A DNA stretch of 64,000 nucleotides from Straminergon stramineum (GCA_963920665.1 OY987267.1:7440001-7504000); one strand, 5' to 3'; positions 9,458-23,202 are shown, counted from the first letter of the stretch. Notes: generated by a model from the sequence alone, not told the origin. Translations and numbers: made by a program.

Positions 9458-12400
9458 TTGGGTATTAGTGTTCGTAGTGAAAAGAAAGTATTTGTTGCAC
9501 CTTGCTTTACTAGGCTTTCAAACTTTGAATCCTTTAAGTTTAACTTAATTTTTTGCACTATACAATTTTGAGGTTTAAATCTTCATACTAGGAAATTCAG
9601 TTTCAAATCTAGGGGAAGAATTCAATCTTTAAAATTCATTTTCATTCTTAAGAAAATTATTAAGTAGAAGTAGGTACAAGATGAAGGGAAAAATGAAATT
9701 GTCAATAGTTTTAAAATGGAATTGAAAAATATTAATTCCAACAATGAGATTGTTGTGGCAAATATCTACATTCTATGGACAATTTTGTTTTGAAAAATGT
9801 CAAATTGCATTTAGAAGCAAATCCCATGTGCTAATATTTTACAAAGATGCTATAATTGCCCCCCAAACAAGACTCTTCATAATTTCACATTAATAATTCA
9901 TATGAAATGAATCAAAGCTTCCCATAGAGACAAAATTAAATTCTTCAAGAAAAAAATTAAAATTAAAAATCCAATTTTTTGGCACTTTTTTCTTGTTGCC
10001 CAAGCCTCAACATTTTGCATTTAGAAGTGGCATAACCTTTTTCTCTTGGACACCAAATGAATGAAAAATGATATTCATAGAAATATAATAAATTCTCTTA
10101 CCTTCAAAAAACTATAATAATAAAATTTGACATCATAGGAACCTTCCAATTTTCTAGAAAAAGAAATCATTTGAGGACTTTGAACCTTTAGGGATTTCCA
10201 CTAAAGCCCCACGCAACTATTTTATAGTTGTTGTCTAACTTTAGGGGGTGCCCAAATCCTATAAAAAAAATTTATATACTTTAGATTTTTCTCATTTAGT
10301 TTGTCAAGTTGTCTGACCATTTTTGAAAAAACTCTTAACTCTAAATGCCTAGGCCCTTCCAAGTGTGTTTTGACCAAATAAAAAAAGAGCATAAGCTTAT
10401 AGTTATCACTAGTGAAGCAAATTGTGTTTTTTTCAAAAGCTAACTAAATGGATGTTTAAAGAGCTTGCTTATGAGTATGCATACCAATTTTGAGTGCAAA
10501 ATTGCATAAGAGTTGTGAGATTATAACAAGAGAAATGTACATTTTATATATTAAATATGTTGTTCCTCTCCACAATGTTCTCGAAATTTGCAAATAAATG
10601 TTTTTGGGGATTAGATGTGACATGACCAACTAAAAATTGTGTTAGCACATTAAAATGCACTTCCAAAAACCTTAAGTCCAAATGAACAACTATCAAACTC
10701 ATTATACAATTGGAGCCCTATAAAACAAAGCATGGTAATTGGAAGAAGTTTAGCACAAAATGAATCTACATGTTGCCATTTGCTACGTGGACGGAGTAGA
10801 ATGAAAAGCCAAAACAATCCACCTTATGATTGTTGAAATGCAATTTTGTTTTAATAAGTAAAAATTATGAATAACTCCAAATCGACATTTGCATGTTTAA
10901 ATTTTCAATGGTGAAAATTATAAAAATGCCTTACTCTTTCAATTGGGACCATTTTCAAAGCAAAAGAATAAATACAATTTTTTAGATCTCAAATCAAGTA
11001 AAATTTGCAAATTTTGCTCAAAGATGGGAAACAAGGTATAATTAGCAAAATTTATGATTCACATGTGGTACATGTATTCTTTAGAAAACCTCTAAAAATG
11101 AAAGATTTACCTTTTTCAGAGAAAAATAAAAGTTTTCAATAGTCAACATTCAAAACGGTTCTTAATATTTTCTTAAACAATCAAGGAATTTAACTACCCA
11201 TACTAAAATGAGCCTGAAATTTTAGATTGACCATATATGGTTGGTTGGGTACTTAGGGTTTAATTTGGACAAAAACTCCATCTTAGGTGATTTTTTCAAG
11301 TCAAAGATTTCAAGGAATGCTCACTATAAATTGTCTTGGGAGTGAAACCTAGACAACAAGAGGTCATTCCAAGAAATAATATTTTATGGATATTACAAGT
11401 GGGCAAGGGTTGATTGGTTGGAGTAAATACTTGATGGACTTGGTCATGTGAAATTCTTGTTTTCCTAGTATACTTCCATAGATTGCAAAGTTTTGTAAGT
11501 AATCTTCCATTACTTCAATACTTGTGAAAACTAGCATGGATGTTTTCACTAGTAGAAAATAGTTTTCTACACAACAAAAATCAACTAACATTTTTTTTAA
11601 ATTACGTTTTAGTCAACGTGAATTTTTCTATTTTTTGGCAAAAAACATAGAAATATGTTAGTTGCTTTTTATTGACTAAAACACTATTTTCTACTAGTGT
11701 TTGAACTATTCAGTAATACATTATGTCAAAAACGATTTTTTTCATTTGTGAGAATTTGGAGATTTGTTCTTCTATAGTCTTTCTGCCTAGGAAAAAAATC
11801 ATTGTTTTTTCAAAAATCAAAATTTGATTGATAATATCTTAGAATTCATACAATTGAATTCCTTGAAAATTGGAAGGTTTTCTAATTTGATAGTAATGAA
11901 CAAGATCCAAAGTCAAATCTTTTTAAAATGATTCTAAGAGACATTTTTGTTATTCTTTAGAAACAACAATTTGGACGTAATTTTGGAGGGAAGATTCCTT
12001 TGGATCTCTAGGATTTGAAGTCAAATAAATGTTTTTATTTTATTTTATACTTTTTGAAAGCAAAGAAGAGAATTATTCAAAGTAGGAAAAAATAGACCAT
12101 GTTTTGTAAAAATAACATCCAAATTTGATTACCTTTGGACATGATTGAACTGTGGTTCCATTCTTTTGGAACAAACATGGTTTAAAACATAAGTCTTTTA
12201 TGTTGATTCTAAATGTGAAACTCAAGGCAACATTGATCCAAAAAAAGACTTACTAGTACCTATAATTTCAATGAAGGTTACCAATTTGTTAAACAATTTT
12301 AGACTGACTCCTAAAACAATTATATTTTTGTATGTCCTAAATTGCTTCATAATACTCAAATCCCAAGCAAGGCTAAAATCCTCATCTAAATTTATCCATT

Positions 12401-13950
12401 AACCAATTCAATTATAGGATCCTTTAGTTAACTTGTTAGAGTACACCCTCCTAAAATTTCAAAATAAGGAATCCTACCAATTGCAAGATCATGATGCTTG
12501 GATTTCAAAGAGAAGTATTTTCAACTCTTCCCAAATGGTTACGTTTCATCTTTCAAACTTTATTCACAAAAATGTGTAGATCCTACAACTTGCGGCTCTC
12601 CACAAGATATTGAAGAAATAAGTTGAGAATACATATAAAAAAAATTCAACAATTTTTTTTCGTATTGGTATTTGAAAAAAAATCATAGGTAGAAAAGAGT
12701 AGAGAATGGTTTTTAAATACGAAATTGTTAAAAGCTTAGGATTTAATGACTTTCATCATATTTTCAATCATTAAAATTAAGATTTTAGAATTTTCATTTC
12801 TTAAGGAAATTATTTTTTGGAGATGCTTGAAAGCAACATAACTACATATTATACAATAGCTTTTTAACCATGTAGTCAAAAATTATGAAATTATTGGACC
12901 TTAAAGCCACTCTTTGACATCGTAATGTGTGAAAATTTCAAAGAAAAAAAATGGAAATTCTATTTGTAAATGACAAAAAATGCTATGTTGTGAAACAAAA
13001 GCCATTTGATCTTTTAGGGGTTAATGTAGCAATGGTCCTTCTTTCATTTTGGGACACTAAATTTGAAAATGTATAGAGCTTTAGAGTATTTGAAAAAAAA
13101 TTGGAAAATCATAACAAATATGATAGTATAAGTCATTCTTTTGAATAATATTTCTTGCATGAAAAGATATTTTATTTTGCACAAAATGGGATCTTTTTGC
13201 AATTATACATCTTCTTCCATTATTACTTGCCCAATTAATCCTTCTATTACTTTTTTATTTCTTTTTTAACTCATTACAAAGTTATTTCTAATCATTTACA
13301 TAATTTCTTCAAAATGATGGTCTTCCAAGTGATTTAAAATTATTTTAATCCAACTTAGACACCCAATTTTAGAAGTGCATTGTCATATTGTTATTTCTAT
13401 TTTTATTAATTATACTATATATATTTTAAATAATTGAAATATTTTGAATAAAACTATAGAGAAAATGCTAAGATTGCAAGTAAAATGGGAAAGGAGCTAA
13501 AAACATGTAGTAAAAAAATTCCTATTTTGAAAATAGTAAGAGGAGGTCTTAAATTTTCTATTTTTTTTCCTAATCTAGGACTAAATCTTAAAGGGACACT
13601 TTTAATCATTTTGTTGTCATGTGCAAGGAAAAAATATTTTTAAAGGGTCTGTAAGCAATTTTTATAAATGAAAAAAATAATTATAGGATAATACAAAGAG
13701 CACTTCATATGATTTATAAGTTTTTTTGTTGATTAGTTTATAAGAAAAAAGAGATATAATTTATTGCCAATGATGAATTGGAGTCATTAATTACACAATG
13801 GATTTTGTTGTTACCACTTGAGAAAAAAATATGCAGAGTAATACTTAGAAAAAATCCTAAGTGTAAATAAGATTACTAATTTATTGAAATTAAATCAAAT
13901 GAGGTGTTAGGTACCATTGAAAATGTGCAAATTTTTTATAACTTACATAT
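9458..13950. other. Gene-free AT-rich region of decayed repeats
   Basis: No coding sequence could be supported. 9.5-10.2 kb is similar in direct orientation to 24.5-25.2 kb and to part of 42.9-43.9 kb. 10.37-11.26 kb is similar to 15.75-16.54 kb. The stretch ending at 13024 has the end motif CTTTTAGGGG then TTAA, suggesting another old member of the TTAA-flanked family. Confidence 0.6.
10370..11260 (+). repeat. Diverged direct repeat, copy 1
   Basis: This segment shares long matching stretches with 15745-16540. One example is the block around 10490, containing ACCAATTTTGAGTGCAAAAT and followed by ATAACAAGAGAAATGTAC, which recurs at about 15865-15920. Both copies end near a CTTAGGGTTTAAT motif. 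The family is unknown and no coding capacity was seen. Confidence 0.75.
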
Positions 13951-13954
13951 CAAT

Positions 13955-14205
13955 AGTGCTAGAATGTGAGCCCAAGAATGCAAGCTTGTGAGCATTGAGC
14001 CTACATTATTGGTAACTATAATATAGAGCCCCCACACTATAGAAGGTGTATGCATCATAAACACCTATAGTATGGATATTTGTAACATGTATACCTTATT
14101 ATCATAAACGGTTTTTATAATATATACACCTATAATATAGGTGTGTAGTATTATAGGCTCATAGGCTTTCACTCCTATGTTCACATAATATCAACCCTTG
14201 GGGAA
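13955..14205. mobile_element. Small TIR element related to the 13-kb unit
   Basis: The left end reads GCTAGAATGTGAGCCCAAG and the right end, reverse-complemented, reads GATATTATGTGAACATAGGAG. Both resemble the terminal repeats of the large element at 43.87-57.24 kb (GCTAGTATGTGAGCCTAG). It has no coding capacity and is probably a MITE of that family. No clear target duplication was found. Confidence 0.55.
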
Positions 14206-14363
14206 ACTCTTGATGAATTATGAGCAACTTTAGTTTTACAATGTTTTTTTTTAAATATTTTTTTATATTAGTAAGATGTTTGAGACAAGATGCGTCTCGT
14301 AGGTCATGTTCTTTGTACCATAAAAAATTTCTTTGCAAGGAAGAGTGCACATGCTTTGTTTAA

Positions 14364-15282
14364 CCCCTAAAGGACCAACCTATGTTTTGGGGTTGTATAG
14401 CAATTTTGGGTAGGTACGTGTAGATGGAGATTTCCATGTTTTTGACCCAAATTTTAATAGAAGGTGGGGACAAGGAATATCTTTTAGATGTACTAAATCT
14501 CATGACATTTGGAAATACGAGTCAAAAGTTATGGCCTAATATGTTGCTTTCTTTTGTAAATAGGTAGTCCGGGTAGATTAGAAAAACACTTTTTTCGAAA
14601 ACTGAAATTTGAAATTGGTTTTCCAGAGTTATATACACTTGGAAAGATTTGAATCATTCCATTTTGATCAAGGAGTCAAAAGTTATGAGGATTTTTTGTT
14701 CATGGGTAGTTATGGATTCTCTAGTCTAAAATAAACTTCAAAGTCCTTTATTTTACTCAATTTTCAATATTTTTGAAAAAAAAAAAAATAATACAATGTA
14801 GATTGTTTATTATAAAATTGCAACCATTGGGTTTGGCATTTTTCAATTTCATAATTAAATTCTTAACAATTTAGTATTTTGAATCATTCTCTACTACTAC
14901 CTACTTACTATTTTTTTCCTATATGTTGTACAATTCCAAATGATCTGAAATTTTTCAAGCATGTGGCCAACTTGTCTAAGAAAAAGGGTCCAAAGAAGCA
15001 CCACCATTTGGGACATTTTTTCATAGAAAAGTGAGCTTGTGAAGTGCAGCTGCCCTGTTTTTTGCAGGGCCCAAAAAATGATTTTAGTGAATTTAGATGC
15101 TTACATCTTGCAATCCATGCGGTGGAAATTTCTGAAATTTTTACCACATGCTCTTAAGTCAGTATGCTACAAGATACTACAGTTAAATGTGTCAAAAAAA
15201 AAATTCAAAAATTTGGCACTTGTACTGAAAATGGCAGTTTTGAAGCATTTTAAGTGAAAACATAGTCATAGAACTTTAGGGG
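14364..15282 (-). mobile_element. TTAA-flanked TIR element (919 bp)
   Basis: TTAA at 14360-14363 is followed by CCCCTAAAGG. The other end reads CTTTAGGGG followed by TTAA at 15283-15286, giving 9-bp perfect terminal inverted repeats inside a TTAA duplication. The whole body is similar, in inverted orientation, to 42897-43855. No intact protein was seen; frames at 14908-15257 are not conserved. Confidence 0.65.
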
Positions 15283-15744
15283 TTAATGGCGTTCCAACTT
15301 GTGGTAGAAAAATATATTGTGTTTCTAATTTTGTATGAATTAAAAAATTAGAAAATTATTTTTATTTTTATTTTGGTTGTATCCATGGCATAGGATACAC
15401 TAGTCCATATATTAAGTTAGACTATTTATTTGTTTTACTTTATTTATTATAATGTAGGGAGATCTCTAGAACCATATGTCCTTCGGTTGTGTTCGTGTTA
15501 TTGTTGGAAAGCTCTCTATAAGTAGGGGTGTATAAACTTTGTTTCATGGCATTCCAACTCACAATAGAAAAATATTGAATTTCGAAATATATACAAATTT
15601 AAAAAAATTAACTTTTTACTATTACTTTATTATTTTATATACTTTGGCAACATCACCTAGTATATATACTATATATGAAAGCCACTACTATTGGCCATTT
15701 TAACACTTGAGGATGATTAAGATCTTAACTTGTAAATGACCAAG

Positions 15745-16540
15745 CTTTTCCGAGTGTGAAAAAAATATATGAGCTCATAGTTATCCCTAATGAAGCGAAT
15801 TGTTTTTTTTCATTCAAAATCTACCTGTATAGATGTTTAAAGAGTTTGCTTATCAATATGCCTACCAATTTTGAGTGCAAAATTGCTTAGGAGTTTTGAG
15901 ACTATAACAAGAGAAATGTACGTTTTCTATTTTTAGTATACTTCTCCTCTCCACAATGTTTCAAAAATTTGCATATAAACTTTCTGGGGGATTTGAGGTG
16001 ACATGATTGACTAAAAATTGTGTTAGCTCATTAAAATGCACTTCCTAAAGCCTTGAGTTCAAGTAAAGAGCTATTAAACTCATTACACAATCCACCTTGC
16101 AATTGTTGAAATACAATTTTTGTTTATAAATAGAATTTGCAAATAACTCCAAATCGACAATTTCATGTTTAAATTTTCAATGGTGAAAATTATGCAAATA
16201 TTTTACTCCTTCCATAGGGACCATTTTCAAAGCAAATGGATAAGTACAAATTTTTAGATCTCAAATCAAGTGAAATTGACAAGCTTTGCTCAAAGCCAAG
16301 AAATGAAGTGCAATTAGCAAGCTTTATTCTTCATTAATGGTACATATATGTTTTGGAAGACCTCTCAAAAATCAAATATTCACCTTTTTTCAGTGAAAAA
16401 TAAAGGTTTTTAATAGTTAACCTTCAAAGCTGCCCATAAATTTTTTTTTAAACGGTCAAAGAAATTTAACTACCCATACCAAAACGGGCCTGCAATTTCA
16501 GATTGACCATATATGGTAAATTGTGCACTTAGGGTTTAAT
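15745..16540 (+). repeat. Diverged direct repeat, copy 2
   Basis: Partner of 10370-11260 (see that entry). Similarity is broken by small indels. No coding sequence. Confidence 0.75.
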
Positions 16541-17639
16541 ACGGATGGGTGCTTTAGCAACATAGTGCCATCCATGATGTAATGGGAAATAATACCTTAC
16601 TACGTAATAGAAATTCAATCACTGCCCACTTGTCTGCAATAAAGAACTATTTAAAAAAGAAACCAGTCTACCAACAATAATAATTAAAAAACAAAATCCA
16701 ATGAATGTCCTTTCATTCGTGTATACTCTAGCTAGACTTTTTTGAATTTATTGTAATAAGTTAATAAATAACCGATGTGAAACCAAGTCACAATCAATCC
16801 ACTCTTGAGTGCCATCTGAGCTTGCAAAATTTACTATCGTCATAAAAGTCGGATTTATTATGGTGGACAGCAAGCTCGATTTCTCATTCCGTCTCCATGA
16901 AGTTGTAACTTAAGGGCTACACTAATTGTAATTGTAACTTAAGTTAAGGTATTAAGTTGCTTTTTGTGGTTTTTGTTTTTGTTTTTTAAGGTATAAGTTA
17001 AGTCCTGCTATTCAAAAATATTCTCTGCCTGCCCTTTTCAATGGAAATTGCCAAAGTGTTTCATAAAAGGAAAAAAAATTAATTCCCGGCCACCCCATCA
17101 TTTCATGACCTAATAAGCTTAATGCCATGCTGCATGTTCTTGTCTTCAATTTTTTTTTTGGTAAATGGAGATGGGATCATGGCTACAAAGTCAGTCAGTC
17201 AGTCCCAAACTTAACTTCCAACATATTTAATTCGATTTGGGGGCTTTTATTGCTTTCATGTGATATATTTATTTAAATAAAGGAGGTGTGCCAATCCTTC
17301 TTTTTATTTGTCCATAAATCATGACCAAATAATTCATGGGGTTTTCTACCATCGTCATCTCTCCGTCTTTATTTCTTGAGCTCGACGACCATGTCATGAT
17401 GTTTTTCAGACTTCAGTCGACAAGCGAGCAGACTTCAGTTGCTTCCTCAGATCTTATTGAAATGAACCGAATGCGGTTCATGCAACCAGCCCGCCCAGGC
17501 TCTCCATTGACATTCATTCATTTCGAATGGAGGTCTTCCACCAACTGCCCTGCAACTCATAGAAAACTACCAGTTGCATGATTGACAACTTTATTTTATT
17601 TTATTTCATTGAAACTTGAAGGAAAGAAATTTAATTGTG

Positions 17640-17693
<54 letters not shown>

Positions 17694-19285
17694 CTTTTGT
17701 ATTGTACATGGCTGCCCTAGAAGGTCAAAGCAACATAACTTTTGATCCGAGCACAATTGAAAAAAAAAATGTTCCCACTATAAAGATACAGTCACGTTGA
17801 CACTTATTGTTAAGATTTTGTGAACATCTGACCAAAATTTATTGACTTCATAGGTACCTATCCTAGATTTTTTGTATATGTTGACTATACATTTTGTCCT
17901 TTAGGAAGAAAACATAAAAGAAAGAAATTTCATTGTGAAATCGTGAATTCTCCTATTGAGAGGTAGGTACTAGGATATGCATCTAGGATCACTATTCTAA
18001 GTTGTACAAACTAAGTACAATTCATTTTCAATGTTGATTTGTGATATACATAACTTATCTTGAATAAAACAAGAAACCACCATCTTCAACTCCCTCCAAC
18101 AAACTCTTCATTCATGATGGTCTTAGAACCACAATTCTTCTTCTTCTTCTTTTCATGCATCTCTCGTGTATTTTCAACGAAAGAAAGTCTACATTGGATC
18201 TCTAGCACAAATGAACACTCTAACTTACACGTAATTTAACTTCTTCATCAAGCCCAAAACGTTTGTATATCCACATCATGAGCTTTGTCACAAAACGCTT
18301 GCAAGCCATCCATCCACCGTGATCCCACCTGTCCTTTTCTCAAGTTCCGCCTTGCCTTCAATCCCCTCGGGTTTGGGACTCGGAATCCTTCCACATGGAA
18401 CTGATGAATGCATTCAATGAGCACTGGCAGTGCACCATGGCATGGGCAGGCAAGGCAGGTTATAAATGACGCCGATCGACCAATCGATGGGCATTGTGCT
18501 CATGACAAACAAACGCTGGAGAACATGAATAGGCCACACTTCAATTCCCCAATTGATTTGGCCCCACTTGAGGCTGAGCTATAAGCTTACATATCTGCAT
18601 AAAATAATTGCCAAGTAGCAGTTGATGGGAGCCCTACAGTGACGGATGGGTACTAACTTAACTTAACTCCACCTAAGCTTAGTGGTTTATGAGAATTTCA
18701 CAAACAGAACTACAAAAACACCATGAATATAACTACTTGAATGCACCCATTTTCTTACAATGCAATCAATTGATTTGAGGCACCAGCATTTCAACATTCA
18801 ACTTGTCACTGTTGCAGCAAGGAGCGACAACAGGCCATTTGTCAGGATTTTCGGAACTCTTGGTGCAAAAATGAGGTTTTTTTGCTCCGGTAGCTTACCG
18901 ATAGGCACGCCCGAGTGGCACTTATCTTGCCATCTTTTGCCTAAGTAGTTTGTCTTGTCTGCACAAAACTGGAAATTGGACTACTTGTACCTTGCTCTTT
19001 GCTTCTTAATTTACAGTGTCACTTTTGAAAACAAACAAACCATTCAACTAGTCTTTTTCATTGCTAACTTACCAATAGCAGAACAATTTGAAACTTTCAG
19101 TTACTGTATGTTGGATTTAGATTCGGTAGGCCCCATATGAAATCATTTTTGTCAGTTGAATTTTTAATCATTAACTTGATTTAGAATGTTTGGAAGTTCA
19201 TTTTTAGAGGGTTTGGAATATGTCACAACCTATAGTAGTATTCACAACTTCATCACTACTTAGGCCTTTATCACTACTTGCAGCT
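16541..19285. other. Intergenic region, no gene supported
   Basis: A mixed-complexity stretch with a (TA)25 microsatellite at 17643-17692. About 17.73-17.87 kb resembles 28.97-29.10 kb (both contain GCAACATAACTTTTGAT and GACTTCATAGG-like blocks). The 81-codon frame at 17336 shows no motif and is not called. Confidence 0.5.
17643..17692. repeat. (TA)25 microsatellite
   Basis: An uninterrupted TA dinucleotide tract of 50 bases. Confidence 0.99.
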
Positions 19286-19289
19286 TCAT

Positions 19290-19572
19290 TCATTAGGGGA
19301 GATTTGAGGGTTGTACATGCTTGCGAGTTTTCAGGTTGCGGAAAATGTAAGAACTACGCCACTACTGCAATTTCATGTGGCCGAGATTGTGCCACATCAA
19401 AAAAAAATTTCAACTCTTTCTTACATTTTAGAACTAAGAATTATTTCTTTATTTATTTGATACTCCGTATTTATTTTCTAGCTAGTAGCCAGATGTTCCC
19501 GGACAACACAGGGAATAGGCATGGGAACAACCCTGAAATGGACATGTTGAGCCCTCAAATCTTCTCTAATGA
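19290..19572. mobile_element. MITE, copy 1 (about 283 bp)
   Basis: The left terminus CATTAGGGGAGATTTGAGGG is matched by the reverse complement of the right terminus, CATTAGAGAAGATTTGAGGG. The interior is alignable with the second copy at 27.67 kb. The 126-codon frame crossing this element is judged incidental. The target duplication is unresolved; a TA inside CATTAG is possible. Confidence 0.75.
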
Positions 19573-21680
19573 GTACTCACAACTTCGACTTCATCTATAA
19601 TTTTCCTGAGGCTGGATTGAGATTATTTTCATTTATATTTTCTACACTATTCATTTATGTCACGTTACAATTTCTGAAATTTTCAGTAAATGCCATATTT
19701 AATTATATTTTGGATTCTTTTTTAAGGAATCTGACCCTAGCATAGTGTGTTTCCACTTAAGGTTTAAAGTGGACAGTGGGTTTAAGTTACTGGCAGCCAT
19801 GGACAGCAAAGGCTTCTCACTGAAGTTAAGAGCAAGCACTTGAATGATTGAATGAATGCATGCATGCATGCATGCGGAGAGGGGGAAGCCCATCGATCCT
19901 CTTGGCTTCAGCTTTCGCATTGAACTTGCCATTTCCTTTGAATTTAGTGAAGCACCTGCTTCATCAATTTGGTGCTTTAAAAACTGAACTCCATACCCTA
20001 ACTTATCTTATTGACCCCATTGGAACAAATTAGAGCTCACTCCATTTCATTTAATATCTATCTAAACCCTTCTAATAATGGGATACTTAATTGCCCAGCT
20101 AAGTAGAGAATCTGGCCACAATGACAATGAATGGAATGCAATAGCACATTGCATTCATTCAGTCAGTCATTCAATTATTCATTATAATTTGCAGGAAATG
20201 ATCCCCAAGTTTCACAAATCAAAAATCCAGTGAGAGTTAAGCCCATGATCATATTAACTCCCAGAAACGTAGGAACTAAGGTATTTAAAACGGGGCCAGA
20301 CTGAGGAGTCAAATTAAGATAAGTTATGAGCTTTAACGAAACTTGCTAAATGAAGGGGATCCGAATATATTAGTTTGGCGGTAGTGACTACAGTAGGGAC
20401 TCATCAAATTTTTGGATTTAATGCTGGCTCATTGAATCCACTAACTACCTCAGTGGGCAGTCAGGAGCAGATTTTTTTTAACTTGAAAAATTTGAAAAAT
20501 TTGCTCCTTTTGCTTTAAACCAAATTGATGAAGAGGTATTTTCTCTCCGGGGTGGCTTCATTGCATTAACACGTATCCAGTGTAAATGCTTATTCAGTTC
20601 CTTCCTCCCTCCGTCTTGAAATAAGTTTCCACTTTAGACCTCACCGCAATACTTGAGTATTTCTGAGATGAATTTTGAAGCATTTCTGATAGGAGCTTCG
20701 TCTTCCAGCTCACATGTGGAGCATGCGACCGAAAAACAAGAGTGATTGGGGATTATAGATTTTTATTTTTTATTGTAAAATTGGCTGAGGTGGATCCACC
20801 GACATTATTTATTGTTGGTAGCTTGTGAAGCTCATCAATTCCCAACATCAATTCGGAGCAACCTTTGTGGTGAAATCTTTCTCCGCATTGCGGTGATTTG
20901 AATCTGCGTTCGCTAGCAAAGAGTACTGTAGGTTTCGCGCATCATTGATCGGGCAAGAATAATTGATTGTAGTATGGGCCGATTGTTTACCTTCCTAGAG
21001 TAGCGCTCATTAGTTGGTGCGTGAAACCCTAAAGAATGAAGTAGAAGAAGATTGGTTGAAGAGGCCTCACAATTGTATGGTTCGATTGGTCATGTGGGTC
21101 ATTTTGTGGGTCATTGTTTATGGTATATACTAACAATATTTCCACTTGCAAAATTCAGCCCTGCTTCTGCAGACAAGCCAAAGGGATCGAGAAAGAGTAA
21201 GTAAAATGGCATTAGGAGAAGATAAATTCTTTGATAGATGGACATACTTGCATCAAGTTTAAGAGCTAGTAATGGAGGATAGTGTTATCTTATGCAATTA
21301 TTCAAAACAAGCAACTTATTTACAAAAGGCTTTTGTCCATATAGTCGTGGCCAGCTTGTCAATTCACCTCGTGGTTTCAGCACATGGTAGAATTTTCATT
21401 CACCTTCAACGAATTCACTGAACAATTCACCTCTGTCGATGTCGATGCCAAGCCTCCTCCCCCGCCGCCTCGATCAGGCCCGAGCGAAGAACTTCAAACC
21501 AGATCGAGCTGACTGGCGAACCGTTGGCAGCGAAAGCTGGGGACTCCAAGTCTCAAAATTAGATGTCTGCGAAGTCAGGAGATGCAGCTTTTAATTCGCA
21601 GATTGCAACTAATTAATTACGATCTGTCGTTTGTCTTGATGAAGTGATCGATCACCAGGGAGACGGAGCTGCCAGTGAGA
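19573..21680. other. Intergenic; small Pro-rich frame only
   Basis: A (TGCA)n tract lies at 19857-19875. A 42-codon frame at 21384-21512 contains a run of six prolines and codon-like composition, but no homologue is recognised and there is no support for expression. From about 20.6 to 21.6 kb base composition is less AT-rich than in the flanks, so an unrecognised host exon cannot be excluded. Confidence 0.4.
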
Positions 21681-21689
21681 GTCCGGAGT

Positions 21690-23193
21690 GGTTGTGACTA
21701 TAGTAGTGTGACGAGCCGTTTGCGGGGTCAGGTCTGGGACTCGGGCAGCCTGGACGAATCCCCTCCAGCGAGACTGACGCGCTGCTGCGGCACAGCCCGT
21801 CTGACGTGCCCAAGCGGTACAGATCCAATTTTCTCGGACGACCTCCCTCGTCACCATGCTCGTCAGCTTGGTGCCCCCGACGTCTTCTGTTTCATGTCTT
21901 TCTCAGATGTTCAGGGTACCCTTTGGGTCCATCTCGTGGCTGGAACTCGGGTTGTGACTAGTTTGTACAGTAAAGATTAGGACAATGAGGCTTTGCATCT
22001 AGTCCGTGATGAGCACCAATTGCAACTTGTGAATGATCTATTCTGTTTGGAATCGGAAATACTACTCACGGAGTCTAGAGACTTGATTGATTGTGGGTGG
22101 TTTGAGAGTATCTTTGCTTTTGATTCAGCAATTCCAATGTTTTGGAATTGCGGGTTTATGAATTGAATGCTGATTGCTGATTTCTTGAAGATATGTCGAG
22201 ATACTCAAAGCATTCAGTATGGTTGCTAGTGATAAACTGTGTTTGACAGAGATTTTGTGCGATCTTTTTGGCACTTGAAAGGGAATTACAAATTCCTCTC
22301 CTTTTTTAATTTTGTGACACAATATTAACAATGCCTGAGAGTTTTAAAAGGGAGATTTGAAAAGACTTTTATTTGAAAACCATCTTACCGGAGGCTCTTT
22401 TCAAAAGCTTCTTGAACATGAAGGTCCTCTGCAAAACTCAAGAATGTGTCTGACCAAAAAAACATCATCAATGACGTCAAGCAAGTCACCTGCAGTGTAA
22501 ACTCCATTGTATTATGACACTGATTCATCCTTCAAAAATAGTAATTACACTTGATGTACTCGTCAATGCACAACAAGGAGCTGAGGAGAGACAAGTCTGG
22601 TCCGTAGCATACCTACCAAGAGCCTGCAACAACGGCTCCAAGACCTTCACTTTGCAAAGCAAAGTAGTTTTCTTGCCTGCAACCCCGAAAATGAACGCTC
22701 AGACAAATTGAAACGGAAGCTGGATCACTGTATAATATCCCTCACACAATTGCAATTCCTTGTAACAATATTCATACATAATAGCAATCCCACAACGGTC
22801 ATTACATCCAAACAACAATAAAAAAAGTTGAAAAGGGCTGCAGGGCTTTGTGGTTTCAGACTTCATTGAGAATTCGAGCAAGCCAGAACAAAACAAGATC
22901 GACATAACTGCGCCATCAAGGCATAAGCTTCTAGAGATTCTTGCCTTGTTTCAATCGATCTCACTTCGCTTGCGCAGCAGTCCACTGGAACAATGACTAC
23001 TAGGGAGGGCACCAAGCTGAAGAGCATGGCGACGAGGGAGGTCGCCCGGGAAAATTGGATCTGTACCGTTTGGGCGCGTCAGGCGGGCTGTGCCGCAGCA
23101 GCGCGTCAGTCTCGCTGGAGGGGATTCGTCCAGGCTGCCCGAGTCCCAGACCTGACCCCGCAAACGGCTCGTCACACTACTATAGTCATAACC
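21690..23193. mobile_element. Non-autonomous Mutator-like element (about 1.5 kb)
   Basis: Arms at 21690-21876 and 23007-23193 (187 bp each, 8 differences counted) are inverted copies of each other and start with GGTT(G/A)TGACTATAG. The flanks carry a perfect 9-bp direct repeat, GTCCGGAGT (21681-21689 and 23194-23202). Long TIRs plus a 9-bp duplication are the hallmark of Mutator-like elements. The arms are GC-rich in an AT-rich setting. The about 1.1-kb core has no transposase. Frames of about 65-100 codons in the arms are mirror copies and are not treated as genes. Confidence 0.85.
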
Positions 23194-23202
23194 GTCCGGA
23201 GT

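Noticed and set aside
14908..15257. Overlapping frames on both strands in the TTAA element
   Set aside because: The homologous region at 42.9-43.9 kb does not keep them open.
17582..17800. 72-codon frame with a run of alternating Ile-Tyr
   Set aside because: It is produced by translation of the (TA)25 microsatellite.
19220..19600. 126-codon plus-strand frame
   Set aside because: It lies mostly inside a MITE, has no recognisable motif, and the second MITE copy does not preserve the frame.
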